Of a DNA stretch of 64,000 nt, positions 31,758-41,099 are shown one piece after another. The position numbers and the translations under genes are program-made. The stretch lies in NCBI GenBank assembly GCA_017311185.1, contig JAESUZ010000346.1, forward strand, positions 930,001 to 994,000, read 5' to 3'. The notes beneath the pieces are model-generated. The model was given only the letters and a program-made list of their open reading frames with translations. It ran no database searches and was not told the DNA's origin. The DNA comes from Proteles cristata cristata. Taxonomy: Eukaryota; Chordata; Mammalia; Carnivora; Hyaenidae. Numbering within the stretch: position 1 is the first letter of the stretch; every line of letters begins with the position of its first letter.

Positions 31758-32128
31758 GGGATATGATTCAGCCATAAACAAGATGGCAATCCTGTCATTT
31801 GCAACAGCATAGATGGAATCTAAGGGCCATTATACTAAGTAAAACACGTGGGAGTAAAATAGCTCAGACAGATATTGTTATGATCTCATTTATATGCAGA
31901 AACCAACCAACATAAACACATCAAGCTTATAGATAAAGAGAACAGATTTGTGGTTTCCAGACGCAGGGATGGGAGGTGGTGGGACTGAGTGAGAGTGATT
32001 AAAAAGTACAAGCTTCCAGCTATATGATCAAGATCTGGGGATATAATGCACAGCATAGGGACTCTAGTTAACTGTACTATATTGCATATTTGCAAGTTGC
32101 CAAGAGAGTAGATATTTAAAGTTCTCAG

Positions 32129-32328
32129 GGGCACCTGGGTGGTTCAGTCCTTTAAGAGCCTGACTTCAGCTCAGGTCATGTTCTCACAGTTTATGAGCTC
32201 GAACCCTTCATCTTACAGAATAGAGCCCGCTTCAGATCCTCTGCCCCTCTCTATCCCTCTCCCACATACACTCTCTCTCTCTCTCTCTAAAATAAAAAAA
32301 TTAAAAATAAAACATTAAAAAAATAAAG
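32129..32328 (+). mobile_element. Carnivore tRNA-Lys SINE in L1, perfect 14-bp target duplication
   Basis: TTTAAAGTTCTCAG at 32115-32128 and 32329-32342. The body is diverged (AGTCCTTTAAGAGCCTGACT, CTCGAACCCTTCATCTTACA). Confidence 0.95.
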
Positions 32329-32494
32329 TTTAAAGTTCTCAGCACAAGCAAAAATGTACAACTGTACTGGTGACGGGTGGTAACTAAGCTTACTGTAGTG
32401 ATCACTTCACAACATACACATATATCAAATCACTATGTTGTCCATCCACAACGAATACAATGTTATATGTCACTTGTAACTTGATAAAAGACAA

Positions 32495-32605
32495 ATCTCA
32501 CCTTGTCTCCAAATACAGTCACATTCAGAGGGACTGGGTATCAGGGCTCTAACAGATCTTTTATGGGGAACACAATCCAACCCACAACAATTGTCAAGGT
32601 TGAAA
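32495..32605 (-). mobile_element. MLT1-type LTR, antisense, second part
   Basis: TCACCTTGTCTCCAAATACA, GTCACATTCAGAGGGACTGG, and GGGGAACACAATCCAACCCA complete the antisense LTR begun at 31005. Confidence 0.75.
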
Positions 32606-33417
32606 GATGGCCCCTTCTTAAGTTTCCTATCCTGCCTCTAAGCACTTGGAATTTCTCCTTCTTTTCCCCCAAGTCTTCAGTCTTTTGCATCCTCCCTCGG
32701 CTCCCTCCCCAGCCTGCATGATCCTCTCTGGCCACCGTGGGCAGTCCACGCTGGGTTTCCATGAACTACTTCTCAGCATTCCCTTCATCCCTTCCCCCCT
32801 CATCCCCGAAGCCCAGTGTTCAGCGCACACCTGTCAGTGGTCTTCCCTGCCATCCTCAGGGAAGCCCCCTGGCCATCTGCTCCAGGTACAGCCCTTTTAT
32901 GCGGAGCCTTGCTGGTCCCACCTCTGGGACCACCTCCCTGAGCCTCCAAATCCTCAATTTCCCCCTGCTGTCAATAATAGCATCTTAGAGGTAACCCCAG
33001 AGCGTCCCTACAACCTCTTGTCTTCTTCCTTTCTCTCCAAGATAATCCAGGCAAAGTCCAGTCTTAAGTTGTCTGACTGTCCTTCAGCAGGATCTCGGCT
33101 CACCCTTCATCTGTCTCCTGGAACATTCTTGAGTGTCTGCGGCCAAAGCCGTATTTCTTCGCGGCTTCCCTTTTCCTTCTCCCCTCTTATCTTGGCTCGC
33201 CCCCTGCCTTCTTCCTTTGTTCCTCTGGGATTCCCTGTTCTTCAGCTCGTGGAGATCCCCGGAGGAGGCTCAGAAGGGCGGTGCTCCCTCTCGAACTTGG
33301 CTCGTCCCACCCAGTGTTTGCTCGGTCACTTCCAGCCATCTTGAGACACGTGTGGAGGGGGCCTGGGCTGGGGTCCCCGGAAGCCCCAGAGCAGAGCCAA
33401 ATGTAGTGATGGGGAGA
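32606..33417. other. Pyrimidine-rich unique sequence containing the longest open frame
   Basis: The plus-strand frame at 32646-33344 is 232 codons, the longest in the window. Its product is rich in Pro, Ser and Leu, shows no domain, signal peptide or repeat, and begins in the edge of transposon-derived DNA. Long C/T-rich stretches avoid stop codons by composition. I do not call it a gene. Confidence 0.5.
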
Positions 33418-33580
33418 GCTTGGCTGTGGCATCAGACGGGCCGGGATTTGGAATCTCACTGTCACTTCGGCTGTGTGACACTGGGTAAATCCCTTAACCC
33501 ACTTAACGGTTGACTTCCTAATCTGTGCAAAGAGAGGCAGATCGCACCTACCTCGTGGGGTGAGAGATCAATTAGGTTCC
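33418..33580 (+). repeat. MIR, sense
   Basis: GGCATCAGACGGGCCGGGAT, GCTGTGTGACACTGGGTAAA, CCCTTAACCCACTTAACGGT, CTTCCTAATCTGTGCAAAGA and CACCTACCTCGTGGGGTGAG follow MIR in order. Confidence 0.85.
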
Positions 33581-34110
33581 ACCAGGAAACGGGCGGCAAT
33601 TTTGAAATAAGATAATTCTAGGATTATTCAAGGAGAGTTTGCATACAAAGGACCTATTACAAAGTGGTGGGTCGCAGCCAGCTGTAATTACCCCAGGCCC
33701 CAAGCAACAGGGGCAGTGCACTGGGGGTACAGGAGGCCACTTACTAGAATCCAGAAGGACAGAGTCCTACAGAGTCAGACACTTCGAGTAGCTGGGGTCT
33801 AGGACCACACTCAGCTCTGCAGGGTAGGGGCTGGGGAAGAGAGACCCGGGGCTCTCCCTCCTCCTGACCCCCTACCTCTATTGATGCCTCCCATTGATTG
33901 AACCACAAAAGGCTGAGGCCAGAGGGCCCTGCCCACATAGTCCATGGAGGTCAGGGGTTCACGCGGAGGGGTAAAGAAGGCATTTGGAGGAGGATTTTGG
34001 TGAATCAGTAGAATTCCGTATAAATCAAAGAAGATAAGGTGTGTAAGACCCAGGATCTTGTACATATCAAGAATTCAATAAATGCGTTGGCAACTTTTCC
34101 TCTCGCCCTC
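33581..34110. other. Unique sequence, no gene seen
   Basis: No repeat or domain-bearing frame recognised. Confidence 0.45.
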
Positions 34111-34111
34111 T

Positions 34112-34121
34112 TTATTATTAC

Positions 34122-34168
<47 letters not shown>
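34112..34168. repeat. (TTA)n microsatellite
   Basis: About 15 uninterrupted TTA units (from about 34124) with imperfect copies upstream. It produces the poly-Leu and poly-Asn tracts in spurious frames on either strand. Confidence 0.95.
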
Positions 34169-34169
<1 letters not shown>

Positions 34170-34289
34170 GGGAAAGTAAAGCACGGCCTTTCCTGACTTT
34201 TCTCTCACCAGTTCTAAATCTCCAGGAAAGAGAAATTACTAGAAATAACTTCCTCTTTGAATCGTTGAAAAGTGCTGGCCCACAAGAGT

Positions 34290-34565
34290 CCACTTCAGGG
34301 AGCCTCCGGCGTTCCGTCCCGGCCTTAGCTGATTGGGCCAAGGGTGGGCCCTTCATTCTCCCGGGCGAAGCTGATTGGACCGCGGGCAGGTGCCTCACCT
34401 CGTGGGCAAAGCTGATTGGGCCAGGGGCGGGCGCCTCACCCTCATGGGCAGAGCACCCCCCAGTGTTCCCACCCCTGCCTCAGCTGATTGGACCAGGGGC
34501 GGGCACCGAGGCGGGCACTGGCTAGTGACTGGCCAACCTCGTCTGCCCTCTCAGAGCGTTTGCAG
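34290..34565 (+). promoter_or_regulatory. Candidate CpG-rich promoter with four phased CCAAT boxes
   Basis: AGCTGATTGG (an inverted CCAAT box, the NF-Y site) occurs four times, with GATTGG at 34331, 34373, 34414 and 34486. Spacings of 42, 41 and 72 bp are close to whole helical turns. GC boxes (GGGGCGGGC) lie at 34424 and 34496. The units form a degenerate 41-42 bp tandem repeat. CpG is about two-thirds of expectation by rough count in 34290-34700. A splice-donor-like TGCAG/GTGAGC follows at 34561-34571, so a first non-coding exon could end at 34565. NF-Y plus Sp1 without TATA is typical of CpG-island promoters. It might instead be only a minisatellite, or drive the minus strand. Confidence 0.45.
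34328..34520. repeat. Degenerate 41-42 bp tandem repeat (about 4 units)
   Basis: Units start at AGCTGATTGG near 34327, 34369, 34410 and 34482. Each continues (G/A)CC, a G-rich segment and, in units two and three, TGCCTCACC or CGCCTCACC. A 30-bp non-repeated segment separates units three and four. Confidence 0.8.
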
Positions 34566-34985
34566 GTGAGCGGCTCAAAGGTCGGGGAGCAGGAAGAGCG
34601 GAGCAGGTGGGAAGCCGAGGCGGCAGGGAGGTGGCGAAGCCGAGAAGGGGTCAGCAGATGCCCAACTCGGAAAGGCTGGAGACCCAGAGCCACTGCTTGA
34701 TGCCAGACACTGCACTGCTCCCGCTCCCTCCGGCTGGGGAGGCAGCGCAGAGCGTTTCCTGCCCCCTCACTTCCGCCTCGTCTTAAAATAATCCCCCCTC
34801 TTAGCTCAGCTTGTCCCTGTCTGCTGCGACAAGAATTTCCAGACTCTTCTCAGACACCTTGTCAAATTCGGCCTGTACGGCAGGCGAGCGGGAGGCGCTG
34901 GCCACAGCCCATTTGCAGCTCCTGAGTGCTGAAGGTTTATGATGAATACGCCCCCCCACCCCCGGGTTTGTCAAAGTCAGAGGGG
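34566..34985. other. CpG-rich to pyrimidine-rich unique sequence downstream of the candidate promoter
   Basis: The first ~130 bases keep promoter-like CpG density (GGAAGCCGAGGCGGCAGGGA). CTTGTCCCTGTCTGCTGCGA and GACACCTTGTCAAATTCGGC look non-repetitive. A C-tract is at 34951-34966. Confidence 0.4.
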
Positions 34986-35300
34986 AGAGAGATGAGGCCC
35001 TCTAAAGACTCGAGGACCTGTCTTGATTATGCAGTTACTTAGTTTGTTATTTTTGTAATCAAAAGGGCCCATCAGCATGTCAGAGGAATTTATTGAAAAT
35101 AAATACTGGACAGATACTTAAGGGACACGGAGCGGTGGGGAAGGAAGAGAGCAAAGCAACCACTTGCGTCCTTTCCGGCTGGGGCATGCTCGTTCACCCT
35201 CACCAGACAATTTCCCAGACCTTTTTATAATTAATTGCTATTGTTTTCATCCGCAGAACCAAAATATTTTACTCTCTGACACATCTGTTGGGCATTTGGT
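34986..35300. promoter_or_regulatory. Candidate conserved non-coding element
   Basis: Repeat-free AT-rich DNA with TTGATTATGCAGTTACTTAG, GTAATCAAAAGGGC (TCF/LEF-like ATCAAAAG) and TTTATAATTAATTGC. It lies about 500 bp from the CpG-rich block. Confidence 0.3.
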
Positions 35301-35945
35301 GTGTGTTTTCTCCTTTGTCTTTTTTTTTTTTTTTTTTTATGGAAAGCCAGGAACGTGGAGTCTGGTCTGGTTTTTTTTTTTTTCAGATGAGAGAGCCAAA
35401 GCCCCAGAGGGCCAGTAGGTGCACTGCCCGAGGTGTCAGGAGGTCAGAGGCACAGAAAAGACCAGAACCGGCGTCCAGAACCTCTGATCTGCTGCTCCTG
35501 CTAGTGTCCCACACGGTCTTCTTTATCTGCAGGCAAAATGTCCTCATGAAACCGGGGCACTGTGAGCCTGCTCAGGCTTCCAGAACTGCTAGGGGCCACC
35601 ACCTCCTGGAAGCCCTTCTAGATGGCCTCAGCAACAAGGCCACCAACAAACCCAGATAGATCTGGGTTTGCACTGTGCTTCCTCCACACCTACCTTGACG
35701 TAGCATCTTTTCAGCGGTGCACCCTTTTACCTTCTGTTTGGCTCCAAGACCTCTGAGGTCGAGATCCTGGTAGATCACCTTCACGCTTCCTGTAGTGCCG
35801 GACTCCGAGCCGACGTGCACGGATTGGATGAATGAAGGCATAAGTGATTGAAAGAATGAAAAGAACAGTATTCGATTGGAAAGTGGGCAGGCACTTTGGT
35901 ATTGGGAGCCAGTGATGGTCTGAGAGATGAGATAGGGTGGAGCTT
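35301..35945. other. Unique sequence with poly-T runs and a MIR trace
   Basis: Poly-T at about 35318-35338 and 35370-35382. 35383-35460 (CAGATGAGAGAGCCAAAGCC, CCCGAGGTGTCAGGAGGTC) resembles antisense MIR. No gene seen. Confidence 0.45.
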
Positions 35946-36180
35946 AAGAGCCAGAGTGGCAGGGACCTGGCTTCTAAATGTCGCTTTGTCACTCACAAGC
36001 ACAGTGACCTTAGACAATTTCCTTAATCTCCTGTGCTTCGGTTTACCTGCCTGCAAATGAGGATAATGATGACGTGAGCCTCCCCTTGCATGGTTGTAAG
36101 AATTCAATGAAAGAATGCAAGTAAAGCATTAGTGCAATTCTTGGAACATAGTAGCTGCTCAGGAAACACCTGCTATTAAA
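35946..36180 (+). repeat. MIR, sense, nearly full length
   Basis: GCACAGTGACCTTAGACAAT, TTCGGTTTACCTGCCTGCAA, TGAGGATAATGATGACGTGA, GGTTGTAAGAATTCAATGAA and GGAACATAGTAGCTGCTCAG span most of MIR. Confidence 0.9.
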
Positions 36181-36544
36181 CGGACATTATTTGGACATTC
36201 GAAACCATGCCCGCCATAAACTTTCTGTTTCTTCTCGGTGAAAATGAGGATTCATCTTCTATATTTTTGTCATATGAAATATGGGCAGTGATTACTTTTA
36301 ATCTCTCTTCTCTCGATCTTTCTTAAAGCGCTACCCACCTTCCGGCTCAAATTCAAAATCTTTTCCTATCTCCGACAAAGTACGTGGTACAAATGTATTG
36401 AGTCTCAGCCTTACTCCTGGGCCTCCCGCTCTGGGTTCCGGCTGAGGCTAGGGTGAGTGAGCAAGGTGCTGACCTCAGGCACAGAATTTAAGGAGGATCT
36501 GAAAAACTCAATAGTGAAGAAAGATTTTTTATTGTGTTAAACAT
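36181..36544. other. Unique sequence, no gene seen
   Basis: No family or gene recognised. Confidence 0.4.
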
Positions 36545-36625
36545 ATGCAACATAAACTTTGCCAGCCTACCCACTTTAAAGTGTACGACTCAGCGACATC
36601 AAATACAGTCACAAGGGAGGACATT
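36545..36625 (-). mobile_element. Short old L1 fragment, antisense
   Basis: ACATAAACTTTGCCAGCCTA, TTTAAAGTGTACGACTCAGC and GACATCAAATACAGTCACAA match the same L1 3' UTR region seen at 41100. Confidence 0.6.
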
Positions 36626-36682
36626 TCCATTAAACGCAACAGTAAAGAATATACATTAAACAACAAACTCCTGAGACAGAAC

Positions 36683-36803
36683 TTTTATTTTATTTTATTT
36701 TATTTTATTTTATTTTACTTTACTTTACTTTACTTTACTTTACTTTATTTTATTTTATTTTATTTTATTTTATTTTATTTTATTTTATTTTATTTTATTT
36801 TAT
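36683..36803. repeat. Compound pentanucleotide microsatellite (TTTTA)n(TTTAC)n(TTTTA)n
   Basis: About 120 bp: roughly six TTTTA, a block of about seven TTTAC (36715-36748), then roughly ten TTTTA. It forms the poly-A tail of the adjoining antisense SINE. Confidence 0.95.
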
Positions 36804-36996
36804 ATTTCTAGGAGAGAGAAAGAGAGTATGAGCGGGGTAGGGTCAGAGAGAGAGGGAGTCATAGACTGAAACAGGCTCCAGGCTCTGAGCTGGCAGTCAG
36901 CACAGAGCCCGACGCGGGGCTCGAACCCACAAACCGTGAGATCATGACCCAAGCAAAAGTCGGACGCTTAACCGACTAAGCCACCCAGGCGCCCCT
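36683..36996 (-). mobile_element. Young carnivore tRNA-Lys SINE with tail expanded to a pentanucleotide array
   Basis: TGAGACAGAAC flanks the whole unit (36672-36682 and 36997-37007). On the minus strand the A-tail has become (AAAAT)n with an (AAAGT)n block. The body has the young marks (TTTCTAGGAGAG start, GAGCTGGCAGTCAGCACAGA). Confidence 0.95.
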
Positions 36997-37075
36997 TGAG
37001 ACAGAACATTTTAATGAACTATTTTTAAAAATCAAAATTAATGCAAAGAAATCCATGATGAAGAAAATATCAAAA

Positions 37076-37278
37076 AAAAATTTCTTTTCTAGGAGAGGGA
37101 GAGAGACAGCGTGAGCAGGGGAGGGTCATAGAGAGAGGGAGTCAGAATCCGAAACAGGCTCCAGGCTCTGAGCTGGCAGTCAGTACAGAGCCTGACGCGG
37201 GGCTCGAACCCACGAACCGCGAGATCATGACCTAAGCAAAAGTCGGACGCTTAACCGACTAAGCCACCCAGGTGCCCC
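37076..37278 (-). mobile_element. Young carnivore tRNA-Lys SINE, antisense, perfect 13-bp duplication
   Basis: GAAAATATCAAAA at 37063-37075 and 37279-37291. Begins TTTCTTTTCTAGGAGAG and contains GAGCTGGCAGTCAGTACAGA and GAGATCATGACCTAAGC, the young-subfamily wording. Confidence 0.97.
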
Positions 37279-37356
37279 GAAAATATCAAAATTTTAAGTA
37301 AAGGCAGGATTGGAAAACTGAAGTAAGTTAAACTTTCTTTAAAGTTGTGACCTGGT

Positions 37357-37552
37357 TGGGGCTCCTGGGTGGCTCAGTTGGTTAAGAATCTGACTTCAGA
37401 TCAGATCAGGTCATGATCTCAAGGTTCGTGAGATCGAGCCCCGCGTTCAGCTCTGTGCTGACAGCTCAGAGCCTGGAGCCTGCTTCAGTTTCTGTGTCTC
37501 CCACTCTCTGCTTCTCTCTCTCTCTCTCTTTCAAATAAACATTAAAAAAATT
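37357..37552 (+). mobile_element. Carnivore tRNA-Lys SINE with 16-bp target duplication
   Basis: AAAGTTGTGACCTGGT (37341-37356) recurs with two changes at 37553-37568. GATCAGATCAGG shows a small internal duplication. Confidence 0.95.
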
Positions 37553-37568
37553 AAAGTTATGACTTGGT

Positions 37569-38625
37569 AGAGAACAATTGCCAAGCATGGGTAATTCTCT
37601 CCATTGCAAATGAGATTAGCAAAGAAGTAGATTTTTAAAAATATTATTGGTAAGCGTGCTTCTATTAAAGGCAAAAAAATAAAATTATAATAAATTCTGT
37701 TTGGGATATTAATAAAATATTCAAATTTAAGTAATCTTGTGAGTTTTAACACACCTACTTTTCAATTTTTTAATATTTCCACCTACTTTTAGTGTTCTGG
37801 GAAAAAAATTAACAATTGAAAAATATGTAATAACGTGTATATCGGGGCACACATTTTTTTCTCCTACCTTGAACTCTGGCAATTGCTCACCACAACTGTA
37901 TTACTGAGCCTATAAATATAAAGTTTTGATATTTCATTGATGGAATTTTGGCATTAATTTTAAAAGTCTATATTAAAACATCATTTACGTTGATTACCAA
38001 ATTTTGTGGTCTCTTAATTTTTGTTCTTGAGGGAGGGCCTCATTCTCTTCAGCCTAATTCTGGCCCTGTCTCAGGAGCTTCCTAGAAACTTGGACATGAC
38101 CTCCCTCCAAAGGGAGGTGAATGTCCACTTGGAGAGATGGGCTTTGCACACTCACCTTTCCAGAAGGGCGTAGAAGGATAAGTCGGCAGGTCCAGTCACT
38201 GTGCTCCTCTTCTTACCTACAAATGGTTTTATGCTTTGCAGGACTGAATGAAAAACAAAAATGCAGGTGTCTTGTTCAAAAATGAAGAATTTCAAGATGG
38301 CGGCAGTAGACCATTAAACCAAGTGCAGGGCCCTCCTGAGCCTGGGGCCCTTGAAGCTGGCTCTGCTCTCACCAGTGCCAAAGGTGGTCCTGTCTGGCCC
38401 CCTCGGACCTCCTCTATCCTCACAGTCGGGTTTGCCTCTCTTTCTCAGCTCAGCGCTGCAGATACGGCTCCCGTCTGACCAGACCGCCCCACGTCCCGGT
38501 CAGATGTCCAGCCCAAAGCTCCTCTGCACAAAACAGGATGCTGGGCAGAGTGGGCATCTGTGCCTTCCTCTCCAGATAATAAGCATCTTGAAAGTGGGAC
38601 AGTTTGCTTATATGGTCATTCGTCT
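37569..38625. other. Unique sequence: AT-rich left half, mixed right half
   Basis: 37569-38010 is about two-thirds AT with no family match. TTCAAGATGGCGGCAGTAGA (38290) and neighbours may be a further ancient repeat. No gene seen. Confidence 0.4.
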
Positions 38626-38626
38626 G

Positions 38627-38776
38627 TCCATCCATCCATCCATCCATCCATCCATCCATCCATCCATCCATTTGTCCATCTGTTCATTTGTTTGCTCGTT
38701 TGTGCATTCGTTCATCCATCCATCCATCCATCCATCCATCCATCCATCCATCCATCCATCCATCCATCCATCCATC
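38627..38776. repeat. (TCCA)n microsatellite, two blocks
   Basis: Block one about 38627-38672 and block two about 38715-38776, separated by degenerate TTTGTCCATCTGTTCATTTG-like copies. The whole array derives from one tetranucleotide tract. Confidence 0.95.
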
Positions 38777-39340
38777 TGCTGAACATGTATTGAGTCCCTG
38801 TGTGCCAGGCACAGGATAGGGCATTCAGGATCCAGATAAGAACAGCAAGAATAGCACCAGAGCCCTGTCCCGAGAGACTCATGGGGACCTTGGTAAGAAG
38901 GGAGATAATTACAGTGAGGTGACTTCACAGGACCGGCAGCACAGAGCAGCAGGAATGTGGCTGTTAGCAGTGAGGGGTACCTCCTCCCTCCCCACTATTC
39001 TGTGTGACCCTCTGTGGCTTGTGACATTGCAGGGGAAGGAGACTGGGAGTTCTCCTCTCTCTAAGCAGGAAGGGGTGCAAAGAGGCCTGTCTCCAAAGCC
39101 AGAAGTGCAGCTCCTCCACCGGCCAGCCCTAGACCTTGCACGAGTCAGGTCCACCTTCCGGGATTCGATTTCCTCCCTTGTGAGTGGAAAGCTATCTTCA
39201 CTCACACCCCCAGGCTCCTACGAAGTAGATCAGCTAAATGCTTATAAAGTCCAGATGCATGGGAGGGAGTGGGCTTACGAGGTGATCGGACCATATATCT
39301 GGGGCCCCAGAGTCATTTCTGTGCAGCTGCGGACTGTTTA
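38777..39340. other. Unique sequence, MIR trace at left
   Basis: GAACATGTATTGAGTCCCTG and TGTGCCAGGCACAGGATAGG (38780-38822) are antisense MIR 3' end. The rest is unclassified. The plus frame 38919-39341 (140 codons) has no recognisable domain. Confidence 0.45.
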
Positions 39341-39425
39341 ATAGTCATTCAGCAAACGTTTGCCGAGCATCACTGTGCACCAGACCCCAAGACATCTGTG
39401 GCACCCTCAAGCATATTCAGCATTT
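39340..39425 (-). repeat. MIR 3'-end fragment, antisense
   Basis: GTCATTCAGCAAACGTTTGC, CGAGCATCACTGTGCACCAG. It probably continues after the SINE at 39680. Confidence 0.6.
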
Positions 39426-39433
39426 TCATACAT

Positions 39434-39648
39434 TTTTAAAATTTTTAATGTTCTTTTATTTTTGTGAGACAGAGAGAGAGAGACAGCACGTGAGCAGGGG
39501 AGGGGCAGAGAGAGACACACACAGACTCCAGGCTCCAGGCTCCAAGCCGTCAGCACAGAGCCCTACGTGGGGCTTGAACCCACGAACCGTGGGATCATGA
39601 CCTGAGCCGCAGTCAGACGCTTAACCGACTGAGCCCCCCAGGTACCCC
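39434..39648 (-). mobile_element. Carnivore tRNA-Lys SINE, antisense, with target duplication
   Basis: TCATACAT at 39426-39433 and 39649-39656. CTCCAGGCTCCAGGCTCCAA shows a short internal triplication. Confidence 0.95.
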
Positions 39649-39679
39649 TCATACATCCTTTCTGTTTGTTTTCCTTTCT

Positions 39680-39815
39680 TCCAGAGGAAGCGGATAGTTA
39701 TTAATTGCATTTTCACAAATGAGGAAACTGAGGCTGGGTTATATTGAATCCCAAGTCACTTGTCGAATTGGGGGCCCTCTGAGACTTGAATACAACTCTG
39801 GCTCTGCACCCAGTT
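39680..39815 (-). repeat. MIR, antisense
   Basis: GTTATTAATTGCATTTTCAC, AAATGAGGAAACTGAGGCTG and CAAGTCACTTGTCGAATTGG. With 39340-39425 it forms one MIR interrupted by the SINE. Confidence 0.75.
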
Positions 39816-40764
39816 GCCCTGTGTCCTGTGGATCTGCCAGGCACCCCCCATCTGGCCCTGGGGCAGGATTCCAGGAGGCGGCTCCCATCAGCCACCTCCA
39901 GCCTGGTACCGCCTCGCCCCCAACCCAGCCCCAGCCTCGGCAGTTACCTCTGACCTTGTACCCTGCGTGCACTCTAGCCGCACCGCCGTGGTGTCTGGCA
40001 GGAAGAGCCTTGGAGCGGGGAGGCCCAGTCTCTAGCCCCAGCTGCACTTAGCTGGACCTTGACCTTGACCTCCCCATGCTCCTCTGCACACTGAGAAGCA
40101 GGTCGTAGGGCACAGGGCTGGAAGGCATATGCAGGGGGAGCTGTGAAAGGGCAGGCACGGAGGTTCCTTTTATTCGAAACAACAGAAGCATTGTCCACCT
40201 GAATCTGTTGACAGGGCACCGGCCGCATTGCCATTTCCCAGTGCCGCCTCCACGCGGGTCCCTGTCCCTCCGGAGCACGCCGCCGTTTCCACCTGTGAGG
40301 GCGATCACCACTTCAGTCTCCTCCAGAGTCACCCTCAGCAGTGTGGCCCCCCTCTACAAGCACTTCTGAACTCTCGGTGTGTTCCCAGCTCTGTGCTGGG
40401 CACCGTGGAGGACCCAAGGGAAGGCCTGCTCCCTGTCCCCTGCTCCCGGAGAGCCTGCGGCCTGCTGGGGGCGGGGGGGTTGGCACCAAGAAGGTACCTT
40501 TGGGGAACACACTCTGCCCCTTTGCCTCAGCCCTGTGAACGGCCGGCAGACTTGATCCCACCCACCTGGGGGATGCATGGCCTGTGGGCACTGTGCATTC
40601 CGGGAAGCCTTCCTGGAGGAGGAGGTTTATTGAGCAGCGATAGGGGTTCTTCAGTTTTCCCTCCTCCAGGCACCGATCCATCAAGGAGGAACATTCTCTA
40701 CAGAGGGTCCCCTGGCCACTGTTCCCTTCTGTCCCTCTCAGGGTGTAGTCCATGCATGCAAGCC
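39816..40764. other. Unique GC-rich sequence, no gene seen
   Basis: CCAGCTCTGTGCTGGGCACC near 40385 is a MIR-like trace. The frame at 40228-40797 (plus, 189 codons) and the opposing 40313-40753 (minus) overlap; neither has domains. Confidence 0.45.
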
Positions 40765-40905
40765 CCCATCGGCTTCCTCACCAGGAAAAGGGGGTAATGT
40801 TATGACCGACCTCACAGGATTGTGAGGCAATCACGAAATAATAGAAATGAAATAAATTGCCGTGCAGACCAGCAAGTGTCACACAAATGTCCATTGCTAT
40901 TACTT
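40765..40905 (+). repeat. MIR 3' half, sense
   Basis: CTTCCTCACCAGGAAAAGGG, GGTAATGTTATGACCGACCT, CACAGGATTGTGAGGCAATC. Confidence 0.7.
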
Positions 40906-41099
40906 CCACCCCCAGGTCTGGCTTCACTTCCTCGCACAAAACTCTCCCCACTGGGCACCCTTCTGGGCATGGCCCCTGAGAAGCCGGCTCTGAGCCCAGG
41001 TCTCTGTGCCCCTTCTACTCACACCGTCCTGAATTTTGTCCCCTCTGCCACCCTTGCTGACTCTTCCAACAGGAGAGCTGTAAAGGTTCTGGAAGCTAC
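40906..41099. other. Unique sequence
   Basis: No gene or repeat recognised. Confidence 0.4.

Larger units (their letters stand above)
31671..32494 (+). mobile_element. Old L1 3' end, sense, inserted in an MLT1 LTR and carrying a SINE
   Basis: GATATGGAAACAACCCATGT, GTGTCCATCAGCGGATGAAG, ATGATTCAGCCATAAACAAG, CAACAGCATAGATGGAATCT, ATAATGCACAGCATAGGGAC, GTAGTGATCACTTCACAACA and AAATCACTATGTTGTCCATC follow the L1MB-type 3' end. A CA microsatellite has grown at 31714-31755. No open frame. Confidence 0.85.

Noticed and set aside
32646..33344. 232-codon open frame as a protein gene
   Set aside because: No recognisable domain, signal peptide or splice context; C/T-rich composition suppresses stop codons; a start next to transposon sequence.
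34328..34520. CRISPR-like array
   Set aside because: Units of 41-42 bp are degenerate along their length with no conserved-repeat/unique-spacer alternation, and the genome is mammalian.
34082..34525. Poly-leucine frame as a signal or membrane segment
   Set aside because: The leucines come from the (TTA)n microsatellite.
38450..38928. Frames with IHPS or WMDG repeats as a repetitive protein
   Set aside because: They are translations of the (TCCA)n microsatellite.
40228..40797. 189-codon frame as a gene
   Set aside because: Opposed by a 146-codon frame on the other strand, with no recognisable product.
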